From: Maricaulaceae bacterium EIL42A08
Lineage (GTDB): Bacteria > Pseudomonadota > Alphaproteobacteria > Caulobacterales > Maricaulaceae
Length of the DNA: 64,000 nucleotides
NCBI GenBank assembly: GCA_024178355.1
Contig: JAMZNZ010000006.1
Span: 1-64,000, forward strand
Direction of reading: 5' to 3'
Shown piece after piece: positions 35,001-43,487 of this stretch; the stretch's first letter is position 1, and the number at the start of each line of letters is the position of its first letter. A program made the position numbers and the translations under genes. Below the pieces are notes generated by a model that was not told the origin of the DNA, ran no database searches, and saw nothing but the letters and a program-made list of their open reading frames with translations.

Positions 35001-36905
35001 CTTGGCTCTGGCTCTCGTCCGCTAACCGTGCGTGACGATGTCCCGGCCGAGCTGATCCTGCCGCGCTTCCTGGCACCGGGCGATCAGGCCCAGGCCACGG
35101 TTACGCTGGACAATATCGACGGGCCTGAAGGCGAATACGCCGTTGCGGTGAGTGCCGATGGCCCGGTTTCAGTGGATGGCGGTGCTGTCTCCCTGGGCCT
35201 GCGCCAGGGCGAACGTGAGGATGCCCGGACCCGCATCTCGGGCACCGAAGAAGGCGTCGCGCAACTGGCCCTTCAGGTCTCAGGCCCGAACGGCTTTGAA
35301 GCTGCTAGCGACTACCCCATCGAGGTACGCTCGCCCTTCCTGCCCGAAAGCCGTCTGGAAACGACCGTATTACGGGCCGGGCAAAGCTATACGCCGGATC
35401 CGAATTTCCTGGCCGGTTATGCCCCAGGATCAGCCCGGCTGACCGTCACCGCTTCGGCCAGTCCGATCAACGCCGTGCCGCTCTACCAGTCGCTTTATCG
35501 CTACCCCTATGCCTGTACTGAACAGCTGGTCAGCCGCACCATGCCGCTGATCTATGCAAGCAATCTGGCTGAGCTGGCCAATGTGGATGGCCCAGACGGG
35601 GCCAGCAGTGAAATTCAGGCGGCCATTGAAACCCTGCTGTCACGCCAAGATGGCGGCGGGGCCTTTGGCCTGTGGCGTGTGGGCGACCGCGATGCGCGGC
35701 CGTGGATCGGGGCTTATGCCGCTGACTTCCTCTACCGCGCCCATCAGGCGGGTTACCCCGTGCCGGAAGCGGCCCTGGACCGCGCGCTTGCGGCCATGCA
35801 GCCGATCAGCCAGGGCGAGCTATGGCGCGCCTCAGGCTATGACGATTCCAGTCCCAACCCGCGCTGGTCCAGTGACACGATGCAGCGCATCGAAGACCGC
35901 AGCGCAGCGTACGCCCTTTACGTGCTCGCCCGCGCCGGTGAGGTGGATCGGTCCCGCCTGCGCTACATGCATGATGAGCGGCTCTCCTCTATCGAAAGCC
36001 CGCTGGCCCGTGCCCATATCGGGGCCGCGCTGGCCGCCATTGGCGACCGGGCCCGGTCGCTTAGCGCCTTTGACGCGGCGGTCGATGCGCTTGGCTATGA
36101 AAACGCGGGCGACTGGTATCAGTCCGCCCTGCGTGATCGGGCCGCTGTGCTGGCGCTGGCCTCTGAAGCCGGGCTTGAAGATCTGGTTGCAGAGCTCGCC
36201 CAGCCTCTGGCCCGCGATGTGCCCGAGCCGCGTGAGCTTCATACTCAGGAAAAAGCCTGGCTGGTGCTGGCGGCAGCAGCCCTTTCCGGTGGTGAGGATC
36301 GTGTTTCCGTCACCTATGCAGGCGAACCGGGCAATCCCTATGGCGTGACCTTTGACCAGACTGAAATTGGCGAGGCGCAGGCCTTCACCAATACCGGCGA
36401 TCGGCCAATCTTCCTGTCCATGCTCAGCCGCGGCACGCCGGGTAGCCCAACCGCTGCGGTGTCTGCCGATCTTCAGATCACCAAGCAGATTGCCGACACC
36501 AATGGCCAACTCGTCGACCTGTCTGAGGTACGTCAGGGCGATCGCCTGATCGTGGTGCTGGATGTCCGGCCCCAGCGCCGCGCACTCGCAAGCTATGTGG
36601 TGGCCGACCTGCTACCGGCCGGCTTCGAGATCGAGGCCGTGCTCAGCAATGCCGACACCGGCGAGGATCGGCCCTACAGCTTTATCGGCAATGTGGCTTT
36701 CACCCAGGTGGCCGAGGCCCGCGATGACCGCTTCGTCGCCGCACTCAACGCCTCGAATTGGCAGAACCGGACCTATCGCCTGGCCTATCTGGTGCGCGCG
36801 GTGACGCCCGGTGATTTTGCCATGCCCGGCGCGGTAGCCGAAGACATGTACGCTCCCACCGTCTTTGCCCGCTCCAACGCCCAGCGCGTCCGGATCGAGC
36901 CGTGA
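32040..36905 (+). CDS. Bacterial alpha-2-macroglobulin (YfhM-like) lipoprotein
   Basis: The protein of about 1621 aa starts MRIWAHFTGAACAALLVAACGN, a lipoprotein signal with lipobox VAAC; AGGAG lies about 8 nt upstream. It contains MG-type beta domains and a GGxG-poor bait region. The thioester region is YPYACTEQLVSR (Cys-x-Glu-Gln, near residue 1160), followed by an alpha-toroid. Bacterial A2Ms sit in the periplasm, where the Cys-Gln thioester covalently traps invading proteases. The PBP1C gene starts 4 bp after its stop, the known partner in many proteobacteria. They likely act together to protect or repair the envelope. A GTG-type extension upstream is ignored. Confidence 0.93.
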   Translation: MRIWAHFTGAACAALLVAACGNEGGSPPAPSPDGAPLEARSADAPRAEADVSTSFEYLRFSVDASAATPELCLTFSAPLDPAVDYSPYLAIDDAVAVSVSGSELCLGGLSYGGSHAITLREGLPAADGRALERDIQTELSFEDRPPRVAFSGNGIILPRVDADGLAIETVNVDEVEVTVRRVNDRALVFRQIGEGYTAGRGEWYWSGGNESPGELGVTVFEGRVGTEGAPNAREITVLPVAEMLGTLQPGAYYVSLRDATAIDQNQRQDPARAARWLIVTDLAFTAYRGETGLDVVVRSLDTAAPVAGVEVQLVSRANEILATARSGRDGRVRFDAPLLAGDEGDAPRLLTGYGPAGDFAILDLNRSPVDLSDEPIGGRRPSGAVESYVYLDRGIYRPGETVQASALLRGPAGNAIEDRAGALMVYQPNGLEQARHRFERAEDAGGIVHSFDIPSAAARGSWRIATQIDGIGQVGSVSFQVEDFVPQRVALELDTETQTPLRAGETRMIDANVRFLYGAPGAGLPLEGEGRLQREPNPFPQWQGFSFGLHDERFSELFVPFEPTVADGAGNAQIPVTMGRRGSDSTLPLRVRAVVRVQEPGGRAVADDVRIPYRPRDLYVGLSAAFEGRVRRNQNASFSLIGVDAMGEARETEFAWRLVRRDYEYDWYRTDGGEWRWRRSERIVPISEGVGMTEGGEPATVTTPQLDWGNYRLIVSVDGEDIASRAFWVGWGGQTRTGDPAPDQVQVSGPDVPVSVGDTTSVVIQAPYAGLADIVVATDRVQSVQQVVLSNGGVEVELPVTADWGQGTYVMVTVHTPRDPVDQPLPRRAVGVTYIPVDIGARTFEVSLTAPDVVAPNQSLEIEIAAEGGPREAVYLTLAAVDEGVLLLTGHQSPDPVAALLGKEELGVDLLDDYGRVLDPNQGAAAALRSGGDQIGGAGLSVVPTRTVALFSGKVDLGRDGRGVVTLDLPDFNGELRLMAVAWSETGLGSGSRPLTVRDDVPAELILPRFLAPGDQAQATVTLDNIDGPEGEYAVAVSADGPVSVDGGAVSLGLRQGEREDARTRISGTEEGVAQLALQVSGPNGFEAASDYPIEVRSPFLPESRLETTVLRAGQSYTPDPNFLAGYAPGSARLTVTASASPINAVPLYQSLYRYPYACTEQLVSRTMPLIYASNLAELANVDGPDGASSEIQAAIETLLSRQDGGGAFGLWRVGDRDARPWIGAYAADFLYRAHQAGYPVPEAALDRALAAMQPISQGELWRASGYDDSSPNPRWSSDTMQRIEDRSAAYALYVLARAGEVDRSRLRYMHDERLSSIESPLARAHIGAALAAIGDRARSLSAFDAAVDALGYENAGDWYQSALRDRAAVLALASEAGLEDLVAELAQPLARDVPEPRELHTQEKAWLVLAAAALSGGEDRVSVTYAGEPGNPYGVTFDQTEIGEAQAFTNTGDRPIFLSMLSRGTPGSPTAAVSADLQITKQIADTNGQLVDLSEVRQGDRLIVVLDVRPQRRALASYVVADLLPAGFEIEAVLSNADTGEDRPYSFIGNVAFTQVAEARDDRFVAALNASNWQNRTYRLAYLVRAVTPGDFAMPGAVAEDMYAPTVFARSNAQRVRIEP

Positions 36906-36909
36906 TGGC

Positions 36910-38985
36910 ATGAGCCTCGCCCTGCCCACAACTCGCTGGAGGCGATGGGGTGCCTGTGCTGGTGCCGCGCTGCTCACAGGCGTGCTCACGCTCATCGCCC
37001 TAGACCTGCATTTCCCGCCGCCGATCAAGCGCGGACAAGTCGTGTCCTTTGTGGCTGAGGACCGCGAAGGGCGTCCCTTGCGCGCCTTTCCGGTGGAAAA
37101 CGGGCGCTGGCGGCTGGCAGCTGATCTGGAGCGGATTGATCCAGACTTCATAGACGCTCTGCTTTTGATCGAGGATCAGCGGTTTTATGACCATTGGGGC
37201 GTAGATCCGCTCGCGGTCCTGCGCGCATCTGGTCAGGCCATCCAGCGTGGGCGCATTGTATCAGGCGCTTCGACCATCACCATGCAGACGGCGCGCCTTC
37301 TGGAGCCAAGGCCGCGCGATTTAGGCTCCAAGATCATTGAAGCGTTTCGCGCGATCCAGCTGGAACGACGGCTAAGCAAAGATGAAATCCTGGCGCTCTA
37401 CCTCACCCACACGCCCTATGGCGGCAATCTGCAAGGGGTGAGGGCGGCAAGCTGGGCCTGGTTTGGGCGAGAGCCGGATACGCTGACGCCTGACCAGATC
37501 GCGCTGCTGATCGCTTTGCCACAAAGCCCGGAAGTGCGTCGGCCTGATCTTCGCCCGGCCTATGCTGAAGCCTCGCGCGCCGCCATCCTGACGCGCCTTG
37601 CAGATGCAGGCTGGATCAGTGCTGCACGCGCTGATGATGCGGCGACCGAAGCCTTGCCGCGTCAGCGCAACGCCTTTCCGGCTGACGCCTGGCACGCAGC
37701 TGAAGCTGTGCGGCGACGCGCCGGTGATGCGCCCTTTGCCCGCTCCACACTGGACATGCGGCTCCAGGCTGAAGCTGAACGCATTGTCGAACAGATCGCC
37801 AGTGCAGGCGGGTCAGGGGTCCAGGCGTCGGCCCTGGTGATCGAGATTGAAACCCGCGCGGTGCGGGCGCTTGTGGGCTCTGCCGGGCGAAATCGCGCAG
37901 GCGGCTGGCTCGATCTCACCGCTGCGCCACGCTCGCCAGGGTCTACGCTGAAGCCACTGGTTTATGGTCTGGCGTTTGAAGACGGGATTGCAGCTCCCGA
38001 AACCCTGATTGAGGACCTGCCCGCCCGCTTTGCCAATTACCGGCCAGAGAATTTTGACCGCAGTTTTCGCGGTGAAGTGACCATTGCCGACGCCCTGCAG
38101 CACTCGCTGAACGTCCCAGCGGTAAGGGTGCTGGATGAGGTGGGGGCCGCGCGCTTTGCCTCGGTCCTCGACCATGCCGGTGCCCGTCCTCAAATTCCCG
38201 GCGCACTGGAAGGTGCCTCTGGTCTTGCGGTCGCGCTGGGCGGTCTGGGCCTGTCAGCACAAGATCTGGGCGTGATCTATGCAGCGCTGGGCGATAGCGG
38301 ACGAGCCCGGCCGTTAGCCTTTCTCCAGAACGACGCAACGACTATCGACGGTGCGCCGCGGCGGCTACTGAGCGCTGAGAGCGCGGATGACATCGTCGAT
38401 GTGCTCTACGGCTCTCCGGCACCACCGGGCCGTATGCCTGCGCACCTGTCGCAGTCTGCGCCGGACATCGCCTACAAGACCGGCACCAGCTATGGGTTCC
38501 GCGATGCGTGGGCGGCTGGGATTAGCGGCGGCTATGCCGTAGTCGTCTGGACCGGCCGTCCCGATGGCGCGCCACGCGCTGGCGTGACCGGGCGCAGCGC
38601 AGCTTTGCCCGCCCTGTTTGATCTGGTGGATGCCATTGCTCGCACCGACCCTCACTTCAACCCGCGCCGCCCGGCCCGACAGACCGCACAGACGCCCAGC
38701 GCGCTTGATCGCTTTGCCCGGGACGGAGAGCCGCCGGTCATCCTGTTTCCGCCTGAAGATGCCGAGCTTTGGGCTGAACATGAGGGTCGAGGCTTCGTCC
38801 TGTCGGCCCGTGGCGAGGGCGCACTCAGCTGGTATGCCGATGGTGAGCCTGTGACGCGCGATGCAGGCGGTTCGCCTGTCTTCACGCCGTCAGGGCCAGG
38901 ATTTTATGAGCTGGCCGTTGTGGACGAGGCGGGGCGCACAACGCGCTCAAACGTCCAGGTGCGCATGCCCGACGCCGCGTCCTGA
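36910..38985 (+). CDS. pbpC: Penicillin-binding protein 1C
   Basis: This bifunctional peptidoglycan synthase of about 691 aa has an N-terminal anchor (about residues 14-32). A GT51 glycosyltransferase follows, with Glu88 in LIEDQRFYDHWGVDP. Then comes a transpeptidase with SPGSTLKP (Ser345-Lys348), SLN in LQHSLNVPA and KTGTSYGFRDAW. A C-terminal BiPBP_C domain (about residues 600-690) closes it. ATG 36910 lies 4 bp after the macroglobulin stop, so the upstream in-frame starts inside that gene are rejected. PBP1C has weak synthetic activity in E. coli and is thought to work in repair alongside the macroglobulin. Confidence 0.94.
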   Translation: MSLALPTTRWRRWGACAGAALLTGVLTLIALDLHFPPPIKRGQVVSFVAEDREGRPLRAFPVENGRWRLAADLERIDPDFIDALLLIEDQRFYDHWGVDPLAVLRASGQAIQRGRIVSGASTITMQTARLLEPRPRDLGSKIIEAFRAIQLERRLSKDEILALYLTHTPYGGNLQGVRAASWAWFGREPDTLTPDQIALLIALPQSPEVRRPDLRPAYAEASRAAILTRLADAGWISAARADDAATEALPRQRNAFPADAWHAAEAVRRRAGDAPFARSTLDMRLQAEAERIVEQIASAGGSGVQASALVIEIETRAVRALVGSAGRNRAGGWLDLTAAPRSPGSTLKPLVYGLAFEDGIAAPETLIEDLPARFANYRPENFDRSFRGEVTIADALQHSLNVPAVRVLDEVGAARFASVLDHAGARPQIPGALEGASGLAVALGGLGLSAQDLGVIYAALGDSGRARPLAFLQNDATTIDGAPRRLLSAESADDIVDVLYGSPAPPGRMPAHLSQSAPDIAYKTGTSYGFRDAWAAGISGGYAVVVWTGRPDGAPRAGVTGRSAALPALFDLVDAIARTDPHFNPRRPARQTAQTPSALDRFARDGEPPVILFPPEDAELWAEHEGRGFVLSARGEGALSWYADGEPVTRDAGGSPVFTPSGPGFYELAVVDEAGRTTRSNVQVRMPDAAS

Positions 38986-39079
38986 CGCGCGCTTTTGGGC
39001 CTGGAAACGGGCCCGGGTTGAAGTCGGGGGCGGTATTCGTGCTAGGCTCAGGCTTTCTGTTTAGCGGTTAGGATAATCG

Positions 39080-40522
39080 ATGGCCGGATCTGGCCTCTTC
39101 GACGATTGCACCCTGCCCGACACCTTTTGTGAGGTCTCGGGGCGAAAATCTGACTCTGAAATTGATCGCCTCTTCACCCGGCGTCTGGCCAGGCAGAGCC
39201 GTGCTGGCCTTGACCGTCGAAAGGCGCGCGCCGAGGAGGAGATGTATAATCTGGGTATCACCTTCACGCTTTATTTCGGTGAAGAGACGGTGGACCGGGT
39301 TCTGCCCTTTGACGTGATCCCGCGCCCGATCATCGCCAAGGACTGGGCGGTACTGGAAGAAGGCGTGCAGCAGCTTATCGAAGCGCTCAACCATTTCCTG
39401 CACGACATCTATCACGACCGCAAAATCCTGAACGATGGTGTCGTTCCGGCCGATCTGGTGCTGGATAACAAATATTATCTTGAACAAATGGTTGGCGTGG
39501 ACCCGCCCGGCGGCGTTTACACCCATATCTGCGGCACCGACATGATCCGCGATCACGACGGCCGCTTCCTCATCCTGGAAGATAACTGCCGCACGCCATC
39601 TGGCGTGTCCTATGTGATCGAGAACCGGCATCTGATGATGCGCTCCTTTCCCGACCTGATGGAAAACGCCCGCGTACGTCCGGTCTCAGACTATGGCGTT
39701 CGTTTGCGCGAGAAGCTGGCCGATTGTGCACCGGCGGGCGTAACCGACCCTTCAGTCGTTCTGCTGACGCCGGGGCTCTATAACTCGGCCTATTTCGAGC
39801 ACGTCTTCCTCGCCCGTGAGATGGGTGTACCGCTGGTGGAGGGGCGCGACCTCTATGTCGACGAGAACGACGAGGTCTTCATGAAGACGGTGTGCGGGCC
39901 AGCACCGGTGCACGTCATCTATCGGCGCATTGACGATGCCTTCCTGGACCCTGAAGCCTTTCGCAAGGACTCCATGCTGGGCACGCCGGGGCTGATGCGC
40001 GCCATGAAAGCTGGCAAGCTTGCGATCGCCAACGCACCGGGTACCGGTGTTGCCGACGACAAGGCAGTCTACGCCTACATGCCTGATATCATGCGCTATT
40101 ATCTCGATCAGGAGCCGATCATCTCCAACGTGAAGACCTATGTCTGTCGGCGTCCGGACGAGTGCAAATACGTGCTTGAGCATCTTGATGAGCTGGTGGT
40201 CAAACCGGTGGGCGAAAGCGGCGGATACGGCATCGTGGTCGGCCCCAAAGCCACCAAAAAGGAGATCGCCGAGGTCGCTGAGGCGATTAAAAAAGACCCG
40301 GCCAACTATATCGCCCAGCCGATGATCAGCCTATCCACCTCGCCCACGCTCACCAAGGAAGGGGTGCAGCCCCGCCATGTGGACCTCAGGCCGTTTGCCG
40401 TGACGGGTAAAGGCACCTGGGTGCTGCCTGGCGGTCTTACGCGCGTGGCCGTGAAGAAGGGCAGCATCATCGTCAATTCCAGCCAAGGCGGAGGGTCAAA
40501 AGATACCTGGGTCCTCTCCTAA
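39080..40522 (+). CDS. Circularly permuted ATP-grasp protein
   Basis: The 480-aa protein matches the permuted ATP-grasp family (former DUF404/DUF407). Markers are YNLGITFTLYF, HDIYHDRKILNDGVVP, GTDMIRDHDGRFLILEDNCRTPSGVSYVIENR (metal and ATP contacts), FRKDSMLGTPGL, LVVKPVGESGGYGIVVGP and HVDLRPFAV. Such enzymes probably form an amide bond on an unknown acid. It is the first gene of the conserved ATP-grasp / alpha-E / transglutaminase trio. The next gene's likely start lies inside its last 20 bases, so translation is coupled. Confidence 0.92.
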   Translation: MAGSGLFDDCTLPDTFCEVSGRKSDSEIDRLFTRRLARQSRAGLDRRKARAEEEMYNLGITFTLYFGEETVDRVLPFDVIPRPIIAKDWAVLEEGVQQLIEALNHFLHDIYHDRKILNDGVVPADLVLDNKYYLEQMVGVDPPGGVYTHICGTDMIRDHDGRFLILEDNCRTPSGVSYVIENRHLMMRSFPDLMENARVRPVSDYGVRLREKLADCAPAGVTDPSVVLLTPGLYNSAYFEHVFLAREMGVPLVEGRDLYVDENDEVFMKTVCGPAPVHVIYRRIDDAFLDPEAFRKDSMLGTPGLMRAMKAGKLAIANAPGTGVADDKAVYAYMPDIMRYYLDQEPIISNVKTYVCRRPDECKYVLEHLDELVVKPVGESGGYGIVVGPKATKKEIAEVAEAIKKDPANYIAQPMISLSTSPTLTKEGVQPRHVDLRPFAVTGKGTWVLPGGLTRVAVKKGSIIVNSSQGGGSKDTWVLS

Positions 40523-41468
40523 ACTTCTCGCACGCTACGCAGAGCACGCCTTCTGGCTCGGTCGCTATGTGGAGCGGGCCGATAATCTGGCGCGCCTGTT
40601 ATCGGTCGCAGAAGGCTTTGCGACCGGCGATGACGACAAGGCCGCGTGGCGCGGTGTGCTCGACACCTTTTCCGACGGGCCAGCCTTCGCCAAAACCGGC
40701 AAACAGCTCACCGGGCTGAACGTTGTGCGCTGGTATTTCATCGACAAGAAAAATCCCAACTCAATCGCCAGCGCCCTGGCTGCTGCGCGGGAGAACGCGC
40801 GCGCCCTGCGCCACATCACCCCCACGGAAACGTGGAAGCAGATCAACATGCTCAACGGGATCATCGCCAGACTCACCGCGCGCCAGGTGACTTTGCCCAA
40901 GCTGGCGGATCTGTGTGAGCAGGTCCGGCTGGGTTGTCAGGCGCATCAGGGCGGCGTTGATGGTGCTTGGTATCGCGACGAGGCCTGGCTCTTCCATCGT
41001 CTTGGATGTGAGCTGGAACGTGCGGACCAGACGACCCGTCTGGTGGACGTGAAATACTACCAGATCACTGAGCCGGGCGACGATGGTGACGCCATCATTC
41101 CGCCGGACATTGTCTGGTGGAACTCGCTTTTGCGCTCTGCCTCCTCCTATCACGCCTTCCGTCGCCGCCACGCGCTCAGTGCCGGTCCGACCGAAGCCGC
41201 CTCTTTCCTCCTGTTTGATGAAGACTGCCCACGCTCGGTACGCCTGTCGGTCAATGAAGCGGCTGAACGCCTGCGCGAACTGGAGGACGATTATGGTGCT
41301 GCGCCGAGCCCGGAGCTGCGCCAGATCTGCCATTCACTTGTGGATTTACTGGCACGAACCGAGCCGGTTAAACCCGGTCGTGCGCTGCATCGATATCTTG
41401 ATGACGTGCAATTACAGCTCATTAGCTTCGCCGAGGCCCTGTCCGAACGCTATTTTGGACCCGATTGA
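40503..41468 (+). CDS. Alpha-E domain protein, apparent AUA start
   Basis: This all-helical protein (former DUF403) has GRYVERADNLARLLSVAEGF and ENARALRHITPTETWKQIN near the N-terminus, and LGCELERADQTTRLVDVKYY later. The first canonical start in frame is GTG 40569, but conserved family residues KLLARYAEHAFWLGRY are encoded upstream of it. No ATG, GTG or TTG occurs between that GTG and the in-frame stop at 40452. The only suitable codon is ATA 40503, with GGAGGG ending about 7 nt upstream and the start nested in the end of the ATP-grasp gene. A start there gives 321 aa, a normal length. The protein's role is unknown; it always accompanies the neighbouring two genes. Confidence 0.82.
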   Translation: MPGSSPKLLARYAEHAFWLGRYVERADNLARLLSVAEGFATGDDDKAAWRGVLDTFSDGPAFAKTGKQLTGLNVVRWYFIDKKNPNSIASALAAARENARALRHITPTETWKQINMLNGIIARLTARQVTLPKLADLCEQVRLGCQAHQGGVDGAWYRDEAWLFHRLGCELERADQTTRLVDVKYYQITEPGDDGDAIIPPDIVWWNSLLRSASSYHAFRRRHALSAGPTEAASFLLFDEDCPRSVRLSVNEAAERLRELEDDYGAAPSPELRQICHSLVDLLARTEPVKPGRALHRYLDDVQLQLISFAEALSERYFGPD

Positions 41469-41471
41469 CTG

Positions 41472-42473
41472 ATGGGTGACGCGGTCTCCACGGACGGGAG
41501 CGAATCAGCGCAGTCTCAAAGCTCCCACGGACCGCGCGAAAGTCTATACATGGGCCAGCAGCCTCAGGTCACAACAGACCTCTTCCGGGTGCGCCACATC
41601 ACCCGCTATCGCTATGCCCGACCGGTGCAATTCAGTCAGCACAAAGCCATGTTCCGACCTCACGAGACGCAGGATCTGCGCCTTCTTTCGATGAATGTGT
41701 CCTCCTCGCCCGCCTCCATGGTGCACTGGATCCACGACGCCTTTTCAAACTCGGTCACACTTTTCGATTTCTCTGAAGCCTCCGATCACCTTGAAATCGT
41801 TTGTGAGTTCGATCTGATCCGGACCAGCTTCAAGGATGTCGAATTTCCGATCTCCGCCAACGCGCAGAATTATCCGTTCGATTACTCGATGGAGGCCCTT
41901 CCCGATCTGGCTCCGTGCCGTGTACCCCACTATCCCGACCCTGACCGCAAGCTTGCCGCCTATGCCCAGCGCTTCGTGGAAGAGAGCAAGGGTAACACCT
42001 GGATGCTGCTCGCCGGCATGACACAGGCCATCCAGCGCGATTTCAGCTACCAGCGCCGCGAAGAGCCTGGCGTAAACCCGCCGCTCCACACGCTTGAGAC
42101 CGGTGTCGGTTCCTGCCGGGATTTTGCCGAACTGATGTGTGAAACCGTGCGCCATCTGGGCCTCGCCGCCCGTTTTGTGACCGGCTATCTCTATGATCCT
42201 GCGCTGGATGGCCAGGCCGACGCGAACGGCAATGTGGTCGGTGCCGGTGCCACCCATGCCTGGGTGCAGGTCTTCCTGCCGGGTGCAGGCTGGATCGAGT
42301 TTGATCCGACCAATGGCGATGTAGCATCCAGCAATCTGATACGGACCGGGGTCGGGCGGATGCCAAGCCAGGTCGCGCCAGTAACCGGCAGCTATTTTGG
42401 AGCAGCCGAAGACGCGCTGGGCCTTGAGGTGGAGGTGGAAGTCACCACCCTCGCCCCCAGCATCAGTCAGTGA
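41472..42473 (+). CDS. Transglutaminase-like cysteine protease domain protein
   Basis: This 333-aa protein has an N-terminal beta domain (HITRYRYARPVQFSQHKAMFRPHETQDLRLL) typical of bacterial transglutaminase N-domains. The core carries the catalytic Cys in GVGSCRDFAELM, His in GATHAWVQVFLPG and Asp in IEFDPTNG. It lacks a signal peptide. The start ATG lies 3 bp after the alpha-E stop. With the ATP-grasp and alpha-E genes it forms a widespread trio, thought to make and cut an unknown peptide-like product. Confidence 0.92.
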   Translation: MGDAVSTDGSESAQSQSSHGPRESLYMGQQPQVTTDLFRVRHITRYRYARPVQFSQHKAMFRPHETQDLRLLSMNVSSSPASMVHWIHDAFSNSVTLFDFSEASDHLEIVCEFDLIRTSFKDVEFPISANAQNYPFDYSMEALPDLAPCRVPHYPDPDRKLAAYAQRFVEESKGNTWMLLAGMTQAIQRDFSYQRREEPGVNPPLHTLETGVGSCRDFAELMCETVRHLGLAARFVTGYLYDPALDGQADANGNVVGAGATHAWVQVFLPGAGWIEFDPTNGDVASSNLIRTGVGRMPSQVAPVTGSYFGAAEDALGLEVEVEVTTLAPSISQ

Positions 42474-43261
42474 GCCCCAAAGCCATGGGACAAGCCGACC
42501 TGACCGCTGAAAACCGCATCGAGCTCAAACCGCGCCTGGTGCTGGTGGCGACGCCCATCGGCAATCCGGGCGACCTCTCGGCCCGGGCTCGCGAGACGCT
42601 GGAGGCCGCCGATGCCATCGCCTGTGAGGATACCCGCACGACACGCACCCTGCTGGACAAGGTGGGGATCACCAACAAGCGCCTGATCGCCTGTCACGAC
42701 CATAATGAAGCCCAGAGCGCAGCGGGGATCGTGAAGCTGATTGAGGATGGCGCCACTGTGGCGCTCGTCTCCGATGCAGGTACCCCGGCGATCTCTGATC
42801 CCGGCTACCGCGTTGTCAAAACCGTGATTGATGCCGGACTGCCGGTGACCGCAATTCCGGGGGCAAATTCGGCGATCATGGCCCTGACCCTGTCGGGCCT
42901 TCCCACTGATCGCTTTGTTTTTCTGGGCTTTCCGCCGCGCAAGGGCGGCAAGCGCAAAGCCTTTTTCGAGCCCTACGCCCAGCTGCCCGCCAGCCTGATC
43001 GTTATGGAAAGCCCCCAGCGTCTGGCCGACATGATAGGCGACGCGATCCCGGTTCTGGGCGACCGTGACGCGGCGCTTTGCCTTGAGATGACGAAGACTT
43101 TCGAGCGTGTCTGGCGCGAACCCTTAAGCGCCCTCGCCACCCGCCTTGCTGAGCCCCCTAAAGGCGAAGCCGTGCTCGTCATTGATGGCATCAAGCAGAC
43201 CCGTGAGCGCAAAAACAAATACGCTGAGTTCTCAAAAGCGCCGGAGCGGGGTTCGGCCTAG
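42470..43261 (+). CDS. rsmI: 16S rRNA 2'-O-ribose C1402 methyltransferase
   Basis: The enzyme is 263 aa from GTG 42470, whose GTGA overlaps the previous stop; 258 aa from ATG 42485 is the alternative. RsmI hallmarks are LVATPIGNPGDLSARARETLEAADAIACEDTRTTRTLL, ALVSDAGTPAISDPGYRVV, AIPGANSAIMALTLSGLPTDRFVFLGFPPRKGGKR, and MTKTFERVWREPL. It uses SAM to methylate the ribose of C1402 in the decoding centre together with RsmH. The four-base overlap suggests it is cotranscribed with the transglutaminase gene. Confidence 0.95.
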   Translation: MSPKAMGQADLTAENRIELKPRLVLVATPIGNPGDLSARARETLEAADAIACEDTRTTRTLLDKVGITNKRLIACHDHNEAQSAAGIVKLIEDGATVALVSDAGTPAISDPGYRVVKTVIDAGLPVTAIPGANSAIMALTLSGLPTDRFVFLGFPPRKGGKRKAFFEPYAQLPASLIVMESPQRLADMIGDAIPVLGDRDAALCLEMTKTFERVWREPLSALATRLAEPPKGEAVLVIDGIKQTRERKNKYAEFSKAPERGSA

Positions 43262-43293
43262 GTCTGGCTTGTAGAAGACACGCCCTTAACAAC

Positions 43294-43367
43294 CGTCATC
43301 CCAAACTTGATTTGGGACCCAGCGGCTCCGACCGTTCAACTTGGTCCTGAATGTCGTCAGGATGACG
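43294..43367. repeat. Palindromic intergenic repeat with CGTCATCC ends
   Basis: A 74-bp element between CGTCATCC and GGATGACG. It has an inner hairpin, TCCCAAACTTGATTTGGGA, identical to the one at 22302. It lies after rsmI and may end its transcript. Confidence 0.7.
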
Positions 43368-43487
43368 TGATGGGGTTAAGAGGTAAGCTTTTAAACATGC
43401 CCCTCAGGCTCGACGCCATGCACCTGCCTGTTATGGTCGCGCTCAGCCCATCCGGGACCCGTTTTTCTTTATGGAGTGAGCCCACCC

